Positions 47,305-56,400 of a stretch of DNA of 64,000 bases are shown piece by piece. The stretch is from assembly GCA_902798965.1 (NCBI GenBank), contig CADBYS010000010.1, forward strand, positions 38,925 to 102,924, in the 5' to 3' direction. Made by a program: the position numbers and the translations under genes. The notes under the pieces were generated by a model. The model had not been told where the DNA came from. It ran no database searches and saw only the letters and a program-made list of their open reading frames with translations. This DNA comes from an uncultured Bacteroidales bacterium (lineage in GTDB: Bacteria > Bacteroidota > Bacteroidia > Bacteroidales > Paludibacteraceae). Position 1 is the stretch's first letter; every line of letters starts with the position of its first letter.

Positions 47305-49593
47305 ATGAAGAGACTATGGATTATTCTTGCGCTTGTGCCGGTGCTGCTCATCGGCTGCAAGCAGCACAACGAAGCCACCGAGGATGCGCAGATGCGCGTG
47401 TTTGTCGATCAGCTGATGGCTAAGATGACCCTCGAGGAGAAACTCGGGCAACTCAACCTGCCCGTGACCGGCGATATAGTCACCGGTCAAGCCCGCGAGA
47501 GCAATGTGGCGGAAGACATCCGTCACGGCTTGGTAGGCGGCTTGTTTAATCTCAAGGGCGCTGCAGCTATCCGCGAGGTGCAGCGCATCGCCGTAGAGGA
47601 GAGTCGTCTGGGTATACCTCTGCTGTTCGGCATGGATGTGATTCACGGCTACGAAACCGTCTTTCCTATTCCGCTGGGTTTGTCCTGTTCGTGGGATATG
47701 GCGGCAATCGAGCGTTCGGCACAAGTGGCTGCACGTGAGGCCACAGCCGACGGCATCTGCTGGACGTTCTCGCCCATGGTGGATATATGTCACGACGGCC
47801 GTTGGGGACGCATCAGCGAGGGCAGTGGCGAAGATCCCTACCTGGGCAGCCGTATAGCTGAGGCTATGGTGCGCGGCTATCAGGGTGAGTCGCTTGCCGA
47901 TCCCGAGACGATGATGGCGTGCGTCAAGCATTTTGCCCTGTATGGCGCGGTGGAAGCCGGACGTGAGTACAACAATGTATATCCTGATGATTTTCACGCC
48001 TTCAACGAGTATATGCAACCCTACAAGGCGGCTATTGATGCCGGCGCAGGCTCCGTGATGGCGGCGTTCAACACCGTGCACGGTATACCTTCCACAGGCA
48101 ACAAGTGGCTGCTCAACGATCTGCTGCGCGATCAGTGGGGCTTCCGCGGGTTTGTCGTTTCCGACTACTGCGGCTTGGAGCAGCTGCGCGATCATGGCGT
48201 ATGTACCGACAAGGAGCAGGCTGCCATCCAGTGCCTGGAGGCAGGTCTGGATATGGATATGGTTTCGGCGGGTCTGGTGAATCTGGCGGAAGCCGTGCGT
48301 GCCGGCAAGTGCGACGGCCGACTGGTAGATGCTGCCTGCCGGCGGATGCTCGAGGCGAAGTACAAACTCGGCCTCTTCGATGATCCTTACCGCTATTGCG
48401 ACCTCTCGCGCCGCGATGAGGTGGTGCTCTGCGATGCGCATCGTGCCGAAGCACGCCGCATAGCCGGCGAATGTATGGTGCTGCTCAAGAACGAGCGCAA
48501 CCTGCTGCCATTGCCCAAACGCGGCACAATAGCCCTGATCGGTGCGCTGGCTAACACCCGCCCGAACATGTCGGGCACCTGGGCTGTGGCGGCAGTGCCC
48601 GAACGTTACAAGACCGTTCGCGAAGGACTGGAAGATGCGTTGCGCGGCACAGGAGCCAAGTTGCTCTATGCCAAGGGTTCGAACCTGATGTACGATGCCG
48701 CTCAGGAAGCCATCGGTACGATGTTCGGCCGCGAGATGCGTGATCCCCGCAGCGCCGAAGCGATGCGCCAAGAGGCGTTGGCTATAGCCCGCCAAGCCGA
48801 TGTGATCATTGCTGCTATGGGCGAAGCCAGCGAGATGAGCGGCGAGTGCTCCTCGCGCGTGGATATAGAGATGCCCGATGCACAGCATGACCTGCTCGTG
48901 GAGCTCAAGAAGCTGGGCAAGCCCATCGTGCTTGTGCACTTTGCCGGCCGTCCTACCGTGCTGAATTGGGAAACGGAGAATCTGCCCGCTATCATCGAGA
49001 GTTGGTTCTGCGGCAGCGAGAGCGCCGATGCCATAGCCGATGTGCTGTTCGGCGACGTCAATCCTTCGGGCAAACTGACTGTACAACTGCCGCGCCACGT
49101 GGGGCAATACCCCTTCTCGTACAGGCAGATGCGTACCTCGCGACTGAACGAAGCAGGCGACTTCAACAAGTTCTCCACCTGCTACTCCGACATCAGCAGC
49201 AAACCGCTGTATCCTTTCGGCTACGGCTTGAGTTATACGACTTTCGAGTACACGAATTTCTACCTCACGGATAGCGTTATGCCATTGGACGGCAAGGTGG
49301 AAGCCCATGTGACGGTTACGAACACCGGCAAACGTCCGGGCTCAGAAATCGTGCAGCTGTACATCAGCGACCCGGTAGCCAAAGGCGTACGGCCGTACCG
49401 CGAACTGCGCGGCTTTGAGCGCCTGACATTAGCTGCAGGCGAAAGCAAAGAAGTGGTGTTTGTGCTGGATGCCGAGCGGATGGGTTACTTCGAGCCGTAC
49501 CACCTGACGTGGACACTCGAACCCGGCGAGATGCAGGTTATGATTGGCGCGAATAGTCGCGACACGCAGAACCTGCCGCTGCGTGTGTTGTAG
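47305..49593 (+). CDS. GH3 family beta-glucosidase
   Basis: A 762-residue lipoprotein (MKRLWIILALVPVLLIGCKQ). Residues ~25-385 form the GH3 barrel: LFGMDVIHGYETVFPIPLGLS, EGSGEDPYLG, VKHFALYGA, and GFRGFVVSDYCGLEQL with the nucleophile Asp287 (SDY in place of the usual SDW). The second domain has MGEASEMSGECSSRVDIEMP, which supplies the acid/base glutamate region, and the fibronectin-III-like end (HVTVTNTGKRPGSEIVQLYISDP). It probably splits disaccharides or oligosaccharides released by the GH144-like enzyme in the periplasm. Its 3' end overlaps the convergent nth gene by 56 bp. Confidence 0.94.
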   Translation: MKRLWIILALVPVLLIGCKQHNEATEDAQMRVFVDQLMAKMTLEEKLGQLNLPVTGDIVTGQARESNVAEDIRHGLVGGLFNLKGAAAIREVQRIAVEESRLGIPLLFGMDVIHGYETVFPIPLGLSCSWDMAAIERSAQVAAREATADGICWTFSPMVDICHDGRWGRISEGSGEDPYLGSRIAEAMVRGYQGESLADPETMMACVKHFALYGAVEAGREYNNVYPDDFHAFNEYMQPYKAAIDAGAGSVMAAFNTVHGIPSTGNKWLLNDLLRDQWGFRGFVVSDYCGLEQLRDHGVCTDKEQAAIQCLEAGLDMDMVSAGLVNLAEAVRAGKCDGRLVDAACRRMLEAKYKLGLFDDPYRYCDLSRRDEVVLCDAHRAEARRIAGECMVLLKNERNLLPLPKRGTIALIGALANTRPNMSGTWAVAAVPERYKTVREGLEDALRGTGAKLLYAKGSNLMYDAAQEAIGTMFGREMRDPRSAEAMRQEALAIARQADVIIAAMGEASEMSGECSSRVDIEMPDAQHDLLVELKKLGKPIVLVHFAGRPTVLNWETENLPAIIESWFCGSESADAIADVLFGDVNPSGKLTVQLPRHVGQYPFSYRQMRTSRLNEAGDFNKFSTCYSDISSKPLYPFGYGLSYTTFEYTNFYLTDSVMPLDGKVEAHVTVTNTGKRPGSEIVQLYISDPVAKGVRPYRELRGFERLTLAAGESKEVVFVLDAERMGYFEPYHLTWTLEPGEMQVMIGANSRDTQNLPLRVL

Positions 49594-50218
49594 CGTAATA
49601 CCGGCAATATGCTTGCAGCCCGCATTCCCCGCACTTGGGGGTGCGGGCTTGGCATATATAGCGGCCATGCAGCAGCAGCCAGTGATGGGCTTTGGGGATA
49701 ACTTGCTCGGGTATATACCGTACGAGCGTCTTTTCCGTCTGCAGTGGCGATTTGCTCTTGGTGGTCAACCCTATACGCTCTGCCACGCGGAAGATATGCG
49801 TGTCCACAGCCATCGTGGGTTGCTGCCAGATGACTGCGCATACGACGTTCGCCGTCTTGCGGCCTACGCCGGGCAGGGTCTGCAGGTCATCGATGTTGTC
49901 CGGCACTTCGCCGGCATATACGTTCACCAGGCGCTCAGCCATACCCCTCAGGTGCTTGGCTTTGGAGTTGGGGTAACTGACCGAACGGATGTACGCAAAT
50001 ATCTGCTCTTCCGTGGCTGCGGTCATCGCCTCAGGCGTGGGGTAGGCAGCAAACAAAGCGGGTGTAACCATGTTCACCCGCTTGTCGGTACATTGCGCGG
50101 AAAGCATGACGGCTACCAGCAACTGATACGGGTTGTCGAAATGCAGTTCGGACTCCGCTACCGGCATGTTTGCCGCAAACCACGTAAGGCAATGATCATA
50201 ACGTTGCTTCGTCGTCAT
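49538..50218 (-). CDS. nth: Endonuclease III (DNA glycosylase/AP lyase)
   Basis: A 226-residue enzyme: MLSAQCTDKRVNMVTPALF, the helix-hairpin-helix LPGVGRKTANVV with the catalytic lysine, MAVDTHIFRVAERIGL with the catalytic Asp, and a [4Fe-4S] site CQARTPKCGECGLQAYC (spacing 6-2-5). The last ~17 residues are read from the strand opposite the GH3 3' end and are not part of the usual fold, so a read-through extension is possible. It repairs oxidised pyrimidines. Confidence 0.93.
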   Translation of the reverse strand: MTTKQRYDHCLTWFAANMPVAESELHFDNPYQLLVAVMLSAQCTDKRVNMVTPALFAAYPTPEAMTAATEEQIFAYIRSVSYPNSKAKHLRGMAERLVNVYAGEVPDNIDDLQTLPGVGRKTANVVCAVIWQQPTMAVDTHIFRVAERIGLTTKSKSPLQTEKTLVRYIPEQVIPKAHHWLLLHGRYICQARTPKCGECGLQAYCRYYATTHAAAGSACRDYSRQS

Positions 50219-50678
50219 CGTCGGTCAGTTCAGCTTGTTTGTAATAGGTCTTGCTCAGGTATTGCAGCATGCTTGTGGCTTGCTGTTGCACCTCGGCAGT
50301 CTCGGCGCTTATGTGGCGCTTCTGCAGCCGGAGCATCATGATCTGGTACAGCAGCACCAGGCAGGCTTCGATGTTCGACATCGCAGGGCGGTCGGTGCGC
50401 GCCTTCAGTAGGTTCAGCGCCGGCGTGATGCGGATCATCGCTGCGCGGTACGTAGCTTCCTGAGCCAGTATGTCGTCGCTGAGTTGCTCCAGTTCTTTCA
50501 GGGCGATCTGTGCCAGCTGAATATGTCCGCCATCCATCACATCGTCGGCATGCATCATGCGGAGGATATCGCTCAGTTCCTCGTTGCTGTCAGCCATCTC
50601 CGGAAAGGCACGCAGGTAATCCTCCAGTTGCCACAGGTACAGGATATATTCGGCTATGTTTTCGCGTTTGTTTTTCAT
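50196..50678 (-). CDS. DUF4924 family protein
   Basis: A 160-residue, all-helical acidic protein: NKRENIAEYILYLWQLEDYLRAFPEM...MRLQKRHISAETAEVQQQATSMLQYLSKTYYKQAELTDDDDEATL. It fits the Bacteroidales DUF4924 family of unknown function. It overlaps the nth start by 23 bp and follows pth after 5 nt. Confidence 0.75.
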   Translation of the reverse strand: MKNKRENIAEYILYLWQLEDYLRAFPEMADSNEELSDILRMMHADDVMDGGHIQLAQIALKELEQLSDDILAQEATYRAAMIRITPALNLLKARTDRPAMSNIEACLVLLYQIMMLRLQKRHISAETAEVQQQATSMLQYLSKTYYKQAELTDDDDEATL

Positions 50679-50683
50679 ATCGG

Positions 50684-51247
50684 TTATGCGTTGTTATATT
50701 GGTTCATCGTGCGGTCTACGCCTTGCAGGCAGAAGGACGGTATAATCTCGGCTATGCGGTCAAGGCGCTCGGGTAGGGCGGTGCGCTCCTCGTCTTGCCA
50801 CTCGCCCAGCACGTAGTTGATCTGTGCCCCGCGGGTATATTCGTTACCTATGCCGAAGCGCACGCGGCTGTAGTTCGGCGTGCCCAGCACCTGCTGGATA
50901 TGTTTCAGCCCGTTATGCCCGCCGTCGCTGCCTTGCTTGCGGATACGAATCGTGCCGAAGGGCAGATTCAGGTCATCCACAATCACGAGCATGTTCTCCA
51001 CGGGGATCTTCTCCTCACCCAGCCAGTAGCGTACGGCGTTACCGCTCAGGTTCATGTAGGTGGAGGGCTTGAGCAGCACTATCTCGGCGTTCTTGACGCG
51101 GCAACGCCCCACAAAGCCGTAGCGCTTGTCTGCCCACACGACATCATGCTTCTTGGCGAAGTTATCCACCGCCATAAATCCGATGTTATGCCGCGTGTTG
51201 GCATACTCATCGCCTATATTTCCCAAACCGACTATTAAATATTTCAT
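50684..51247 (-). CDS. pth: Peptidyl-tRNA hydrolase
   Basis: A 187-residue enzyme that frees tRNA from prematurely released peptidyl-tRNA. [28 protein letters not shown] holds the catalytic His20; [42 protein letters not shown] and YSRVRFGIG complete the family pattern. The longer frame to 51292 is unlikely because residue numbering then departs from the family. L25 precedes it, the usual rplY-pth pairing. Confidence 0.95.
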   Translation of the reverse strand: MKYLIVGLGNIGDEYANTRHNIGFMAVDNFAKKHDVVWADKRYGFVGRCRVKNAEIVLLKPSTYMNLSGNAVRYWLGEEKIPVENMLVIVDDLNLPFGTIRIRKQGSDGGHNGLKHIQQVLGTPNYSRVRFGIGNEYTRGAQINYVLGEWQDEERTALPERLDRIAEIIPSFCLQGVDRTMNQYNNA

Positions 51248-51326
51248 ATTCTTTCTACTAACAAAAAACCATTGACTATCGGCTTGCGCCAACGGCCAAT
51301 GGTTTGGTTGCTAAAGCTCACGCGGA

Positions 51327-51896
51327 TTACTCTGCAGCAGCTTGTGCACTCTGACGGGTAGCCTTAACCTCAGCAACGCACAGCGTAGGAGCGTTCATCA
51401 GTTTCAGACCCTCAGCCAGCTTCACGTCTTGCACGTTGATCTTCTTACCCAAACCAAGTTCGGTAACGTCGATCTCAACGCGGTCAGGCAGAGCGGTGTA
51501 CAGACCATTAACCTTCAGTTTGCGCATGTTCAGACGCAACTTACCACCGGCTTTCACACCGGCTGCGTGGCCTGACAGCAGCACAGGAATCTCAACCGTT
51601 ACAGGTTTCTTGTCGGTTACCTCGAGGAAGTCGATGTGGAACAGAAGCTCCTTAACCGGGTGGAACTGCAACTCCTTAACAACAGCCATTCTCTTCTGAC
51701 CATCAATGGTCAGCTCTACGATCTGGGTGTCAGGGGTGTAGATGAGTTTGCGAACGTCAGCAACGTTAACGGTGAACGTCTGGTTGCCATTGGCGCCATA
51801 GATGTTGCAAGGAACGAGATCTTGCTTGCGTAAGCCTTTAGCGGCTTTCTTGCCATACTCCGAGCGGAGTGAGCCTGTCAATTCAAAAGTTTTCAT
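51327..51896 (-). CDS. rplY: 50S ribosomal protein L25 (CTC type)
   Basis: A 189-residue protein with the 5S rRNA-binding L25 domain (FELTGSLRSEYGKKAAKGLRKQDLVPCNIYG...FTVNVADVRKLIYTPDTQIVELTIDGQKRMAVVKELQFHPVKELLFHIDFLEV) and the C-terminal TL5/CTC beta domain ending in a short Ala-rich tail. Confidence 0.96.
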   Translation of the reverse strand: MKTFELTGSLRSEYGKKAAKGLRKQDLVPCNIYGANGNQTFTVNVADVRKLIYTPDTQIVELTIDGQKRMAVVKELQFHPVKELLFHIDFLEVTDKKPVTVEIPVLLSGHAAGVKAGGKLRLNMRKLKVNGLYTALPDRVEIDVTELGLGKKINVQDVKLAEGLKLMNAPTLCVAEVKATRQSAQAAAE

Positions 51897-52078
51897 TGTT
51901 GTTTTGTGTTACTCAATATGGGGCAGTAATTATCGTTTGTGTGGCTGCCCGTATCCCATCACACTCGCCTTCGGCAAATCGCGCTAACGGATGCCGCCCT
52001 GCGGCATAAAGCGCACGATTGCCTCGGCTCTTCCCACCGCAAACACTTCGTTGGTTTGTGTCGGGAACCCCCGAAATA

Positions 52079-52099
52079 AAAACCGCACTTGGCGGTTTT
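52079..52099 (-). terminator. Terminator after tRNA-Gln
   Basis: AAAACCGC and GCGGTTTT with a 5-nt loop, followed by TTAT on the minus strand. Confidence 0.75.
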
Positions 52100-52129
52100 A
52101 TTCTTGTAGGCACTTTCTGGCGAAAGTGG

Positions 52130-52201
52130 TTGTCTAACCTGGAATCGAACCAAGATCTTCAGAACCAAAATCTGACGTAATAGCCTTTATACCATTAGAC
52201 A
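52130..52201 (-). tRNA. tRNA-Gln (anticodon UUG)
   Basis: 72 nt on the minus strand. Acceptor TGTCTAA/TTAGACA, anticodon arm TCAGA-TTTTGGT-TCTGA with TTG at positions 34-36, T arm CTTGG-TTCGATT-CCAGG (one G-U pair). The discriminator is A and CCA follows, encoded at 52127-52129. The 5' leader (52202-52262) has GC-rich hairpins, one of which is copied at 37350. Confidence 0.93.
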
Positions 52202-52541
52202 CTAGGTTGTCCCCGGTGAAGCGGGGAAAACCGCTACAGGGAAAGGGGGTTTCCCCAAAACGGCTTGCAAAAGTACTACATTTTTTTTATATATGCAAAT
52301 TTCTGCGCGCCTTTCCTCTATTTTCTCCCGCCAATTCCTCTTTTTTATAATCTCAGTGTGGCAAACAAGGGAGGAATTCGATTGCGTTATCGACTTTCTA
52401 TTTTTGGAAACATCATTTTCTCTCATCTCCATCGAGCGAGGAAGTGTCATGTGATTCGTTAGTTCCGGTTCACCTGGCTCATCCCCATTCATCTGTTGTT
52501 AGCGGAGTGGATGGTTACGTATTAAGTGCAAAATCTCCCAC

Positions 52542-52583
52542 AAAAAAATTCCCCAACATCTCTTGCGAGGCGTTGGGAAATTT
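52542..52583 (-). terminator. Terminator of the small lipoprotein gene
   Basis: TTTCCCAAC and GTTGGGGAA pair across a 13-nt loop, followed by seven U on the minus strand. Confidence 0.8.
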
Positions 52584-52602
52584 GTAAATTGAGAGGTGTG
52601 GC

Positions 52603-52968
52603 TTAGTTGTTAGCAGCCTCACATGCTTCCTCGGTCTTCTCAGCAGTAGCCTTGATGTAAGCGTATTCAGCAACGCGGCCGCTACGTGAGCACTCGAACA
52701 TCTCCATTTCGCAAGAAGCAACGAGCTCGAACTCGGTAGCCCATACATAGTAAGCAAACTCGATCTTCGTACCATTGGTTTTCTCAGTCAGAGTCCAGAT
52801 CCAGCAGCACGCGGTCGTGTTGTCGTACTTGGTGCCGTTAACAGTGCATTTGTTGTAGTCAATAACTACCTCATGATCACGATAGTAATCACTTCCGTTG
52901 TAACCGGATTTGCAACCTGCAAACACTACCATCAAAGCCATGATGGCTACATACATGAATTTTTTCAT
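52603..52968 (-). CDS. Small predicted lipoprotein
   Basis: A 121-residue protein: signal MKKFMYVAIMALMVVFAGCKSG (lipobox FAGC), then YYRDHEVVIDYNKCTVNGTKYDNTTACCWIWTLTEKTNGTKIEFAYYVWATEFELVASCEMEMFECSRSGRVAEYAYIKATAEKTEEAC. Four or more cysteines are present in the mature part. No family recognised. It has its own promoter and terminator. Confidence 0.8.
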   Translation of the reverse strand: MKKFMYVAIMALMVVFAGCKSGYNGSDYYRDHEVVIDYNKCTVNGTKYDNTTACCWIWTLTEKTNGTKIEFAYYVWATEFELVASCEMEMFECSRSGRVAEYAYIKATAEKTEEACEAANN

Positions 52969-53030
52969 TGTAGTTTGTTTTAAAATGTTTATAAATTAGT
53001 AATTGTTTTTACGCATGAAAAATCACGGTG

Positions 53031-53062
53031 CAAAAGTACAAAAATTTCCGTATATTTGCAAA
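53031..53062 (-). promoter_or_regulatory. Promoter of the small lipoprotein gene
   Basis: Minus strand TTTG-N20-TACTTTTG; predicted start near 53024. Confidence 0.7.
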
Positions 53063-53110
53063 TTTTGCTATACTTATTTGCTTATATCTCCCTCTAAAAT
53101 CTTCATTTTG

Positions 53111-53479
53111 CTATTTAATCACGCTATTTTTGCCATATTGATGCTTCGTTCGGATGACGGCAGCAAAGGCGATAGCCATGAGCAGCAAGGGTATAACCGG
53201 CTCGCCTATAGGGGCTTGTGTGCCTCCTTGTCCGGGGGTGAAGATGGTTATCTCGTCGTCGTCCATCATGGCGCGGCGCGGTGCTGCTGCGGGGGTGCCG
53301 CAGGTAGCTGTGCCTTCGTCGCTGAGGGTGGGGGTGGAGCTGTATGCGCTGCCGCTGCCCGGCATCGTGTTGGTGGAGCGGAAGGATGCCGAAGGCATGG
53401 TCTGCATTTCGGAATCAAACTGCGCGGCAGCCGGCAAGGTGATGAGTATGATCAGTACAATATAAAATATTCGTTTCAT
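53111..53479 (-). CDS. Small secreted protein with a C-terminal membrane anchor
   Basis: A 122-residue protein with signal MKRIFYIVLIILITLPAAAQ, a Ser/Thr/Gly/Pro-rich middle, and a C-terminal helix preceded by APIGEPVIPLLLMAIAFAAVI and followed by a basic tail (RTKHQYGKNS). This PxG(D/E)-helix-basic arrangement resembles short sorting tails seen downstream of large surface-protein genes in Bacteroidales. Encoded 13 nt after the 1426-residue protein, so probably co-transcribed. Confidence 0.7.
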   Translation of the reverse strand: MKRIFYIVLIILITLPAAAQFDSEMQTMPSASFRSTNTMPGSGSAYSSTPTLSDEGTATCGTPAAAPRRAMMDDDEITIFTPGQGGTQAPIGEPVIPLLLMAIAFAAVIRTKHQYGKNSVIK

Positions 53480-53492
53480 TGTTCCGCCCTCC

Positions 53493-56400
53493 TTACTTTA
53501 CCCGTATTCCTATTATATTGTACGTGCGTTGCGCGCGCTCGATATAGAGTGTGCCGTCGATGAGCCTTTTGCTCACCTGCTGCGGCTTCGAGTCGCCCTG
53601 CAGTTGTTCGGTGCCGGTAGCTACCGTCGGGATCTTGCGGATGACGAAGCGCGCATCCTCGTTGGTGCCGACCGAAGCGAACGCATAGATGCTCTCGTTG
53701 TCGATGGGCGTGGACTCTGCTGTGCGGTTGTCGTACAGGTAGAGCGACTCCTCGCCGTTGTAATCAAATGAGATGGTGTAGTCCGATTCCGTACCCGGCC
53801 GGAAGCCGATGACCGTACCGTCGATATCCGGTATAGCGCTTATCTCTTCCTTGCCGCCGGTGAGGTTGATGGCGAACAGACGCGGGGCGGTCTTTACGGC
53901 ATTAATCTGGAACTTCTCGCCGTCCCAGCCGTTGTCGAACCCGCGGCTGAAATCTTCGCGCTCCAATAGGATGACGCGGTCGTCGTGCTGCGAGTCGCTG
54001 ACGTAAATCTTCAGCACTACCGGTTCCTCCACTTTCTCCTCTTCCTCCTCCTCCTCGGAAGCATCCTCATTATCATCATCCGTTACCCGTTGCGGTGCGT
54101 GCATCTGTCCGGCATTGATGCTGCGATCGCCTGACGGACGGACAACGGTGTTGTAGTCGATGTTTATCGTTCCGTCGTTGGCGGTCTTGTTGCGCACGTA
54201 GAAGCCTTGCATCGAGGCGATGAGTGAGTCGCCCGTGTACGGCGAGGCACTGACCGGCACAGCGTGGTACGTTCCTGCCGCAAAGCGCTCTCCGCTCTTT
54301 TTGGCGGGAGCATCCGGATAGGGGGCATAACCCGTGTTGAAGATATAGATGTTCGCCGGTTCGCTATTGGTGAAGGTGATGTTCTTGACGTAGATCGGTG
54401 CCGTCCACGAGTTGGTAATCACCATCGACGAGGTGTTGGCGGGGATTGCGATAGACTTGTCGCCTGTAGCCACCAAGGTACCGTCGATCACGTAGGTATG
54501 CAGGTTGTTTTCAGCAGTGGGGTAGGACATGATGTAGCCGGCAAAGGGCATCAGAACCTCATCGAGGTTGGTCTGATCCACCCAGCCGCTGCCTTCACCG
54601 CCAGCCCAGCGGTACATGTAGCCGCCGTAGTAGTCGTTGATTCGTGTGGCATCGGTGACGGGCACACCGGCAAGTTGCCAGTTCCACGTGCCGCCGCCCT
54701 GCTCGCCTGTAGTCCAACCCTTGCTGAACATCTGTACGGTGGCTTGGCAGGAGTTGCTGTTTTCGAAGATCAGCGTGGCGTTGCCGGCCGCCGACGACTC
54801 GAGAACGAGGTCGGTGGGTGAGGTAGGGGTGTACTCCAAGCTTTCGGTACGTTTGCGGATGGTACCTGTTACTTCCAGGCCTTTGTTGGCTTGGATGGTC
54901 AGCGTGCCGCCGGAGTATGCCGGGTATCTGCCGCTCTGATCGAGAATGATGCTTTTTGCTACTGCGTGATCGATATCCACTCGGGCAGGCGTAAAGATTG
55001 TAGCCGTGTCGGTGATTAATGGCAATCGCCCGCATAACCAGTTAGCGGTACTGTCCCAACTCTCGGGATCAATAGCATCCCTGCCGATGAAATAGATATG
55101 CCCTGTTTGCATGTAGCAAGCATACAGGCTGTAATCCTCGTCAGGCACGGTGGCAGCGTAATACTGATTTCCCAAACCTTCGCCCGGAAGCTCAGCTGCT
55201 GAAGCCCATCTGTGCCCCATGGCATTCACATCCTCGAATACGCCGATCAAGTAATATCCTTCGGCAGGCAGTACGGGCTTTAACCTAAACTGATACCCCT
55301 CGTAGTAATAGTTTCCGGAAGTGACGGAAGGTGTAGTCTCCGGATTATAGACAGGATCAGTGTAGGGAACATCCATACCTCCTTCACTTGCACCCACGAT
55401 TACCTTATGGAGCCGGGTGTTGATCTGCAACTGATGAGAAGCAAAGTCGTAGGTGAAGTGGCACAATCCCTCGTGATCGCCGGTGGAGAACGATATGTAG
55501 TCACTTGCATCCCCTGCCTGTAAGGTTATCACGCCATCGGATGTGCTCTGCACATGATTGTAGGTCACATGCGACGTGCCTCCGTATTCGTGCACGGCTA
55601 TGCGGTACTCTTTGTTGGCAGAAAGCACTATATCCAGTGTGCCAACGCCCTCGTAGATGGTGAAGGTGTTGCTCGTGCTGCTCCAGCCGCCGAACTCTCC
55701 GTCCTCTTCCGAGGCTCCGTTCATCCTTACGCCGCTGATGTGACTTGTGTGCCCCCACTGGGGATAGACATCCGGGCTACCCTCATATACCCATTTGCCT
55801 GATTCATCGGTGTATTGTCCGTCGTCGCTTTCAACATTCGCACACAGACTTCCGTCAGGATTAATCAACAATTCACTGTGATTCACTTCCCAACCTGCAA
55901 ACTGTACGCCCGTCTTTGTCTGAACGGCGGCATAGTTTGTAACCGTGCTTTCGCCTGTTACAGCTATACCATCCTGTATTTTGTTGCCGTACTCATTATG
56001 GAAAGTGATGGCGCATATCGACTTCCACGACGGTTTTGACGGCTGGTAGATTTGTCCCAAGTAGGAAGTTATGTTTTTTAAATCATCCTGGCCGGTACCA
56101 TCCCCTTGACTAAACACCACGCTGGTGTTATCGCCTAAAGCCACGTAGTGGTAATACTTGCCGCCAATGTTAACCGAGTCGATAATTGTTCCGGGAAAGC
56201 TTAAGGATCCCGATCCGCCGTATACATAGGCGTAAACATCTCTCCATTTCTTGGTATTCTCGTAATAAACATATCTCTTGCCGGGTTTATCTGTATCCGG
56301 GTACTCGACGGTCAGTGTTTTATCCTCATCATTCCATTTGAAGGTGTACGAGCCGGATTCGCCTCCCGTAAGAATACGCATGTTGTGATGGTTGGCGGTT

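Noticed and set aside
51913-52113. Small minus-strand frame between L25 and tRNA-Gln
   Set aside because: It spans the tRNA terminator and has no promoter or recognisable domain.
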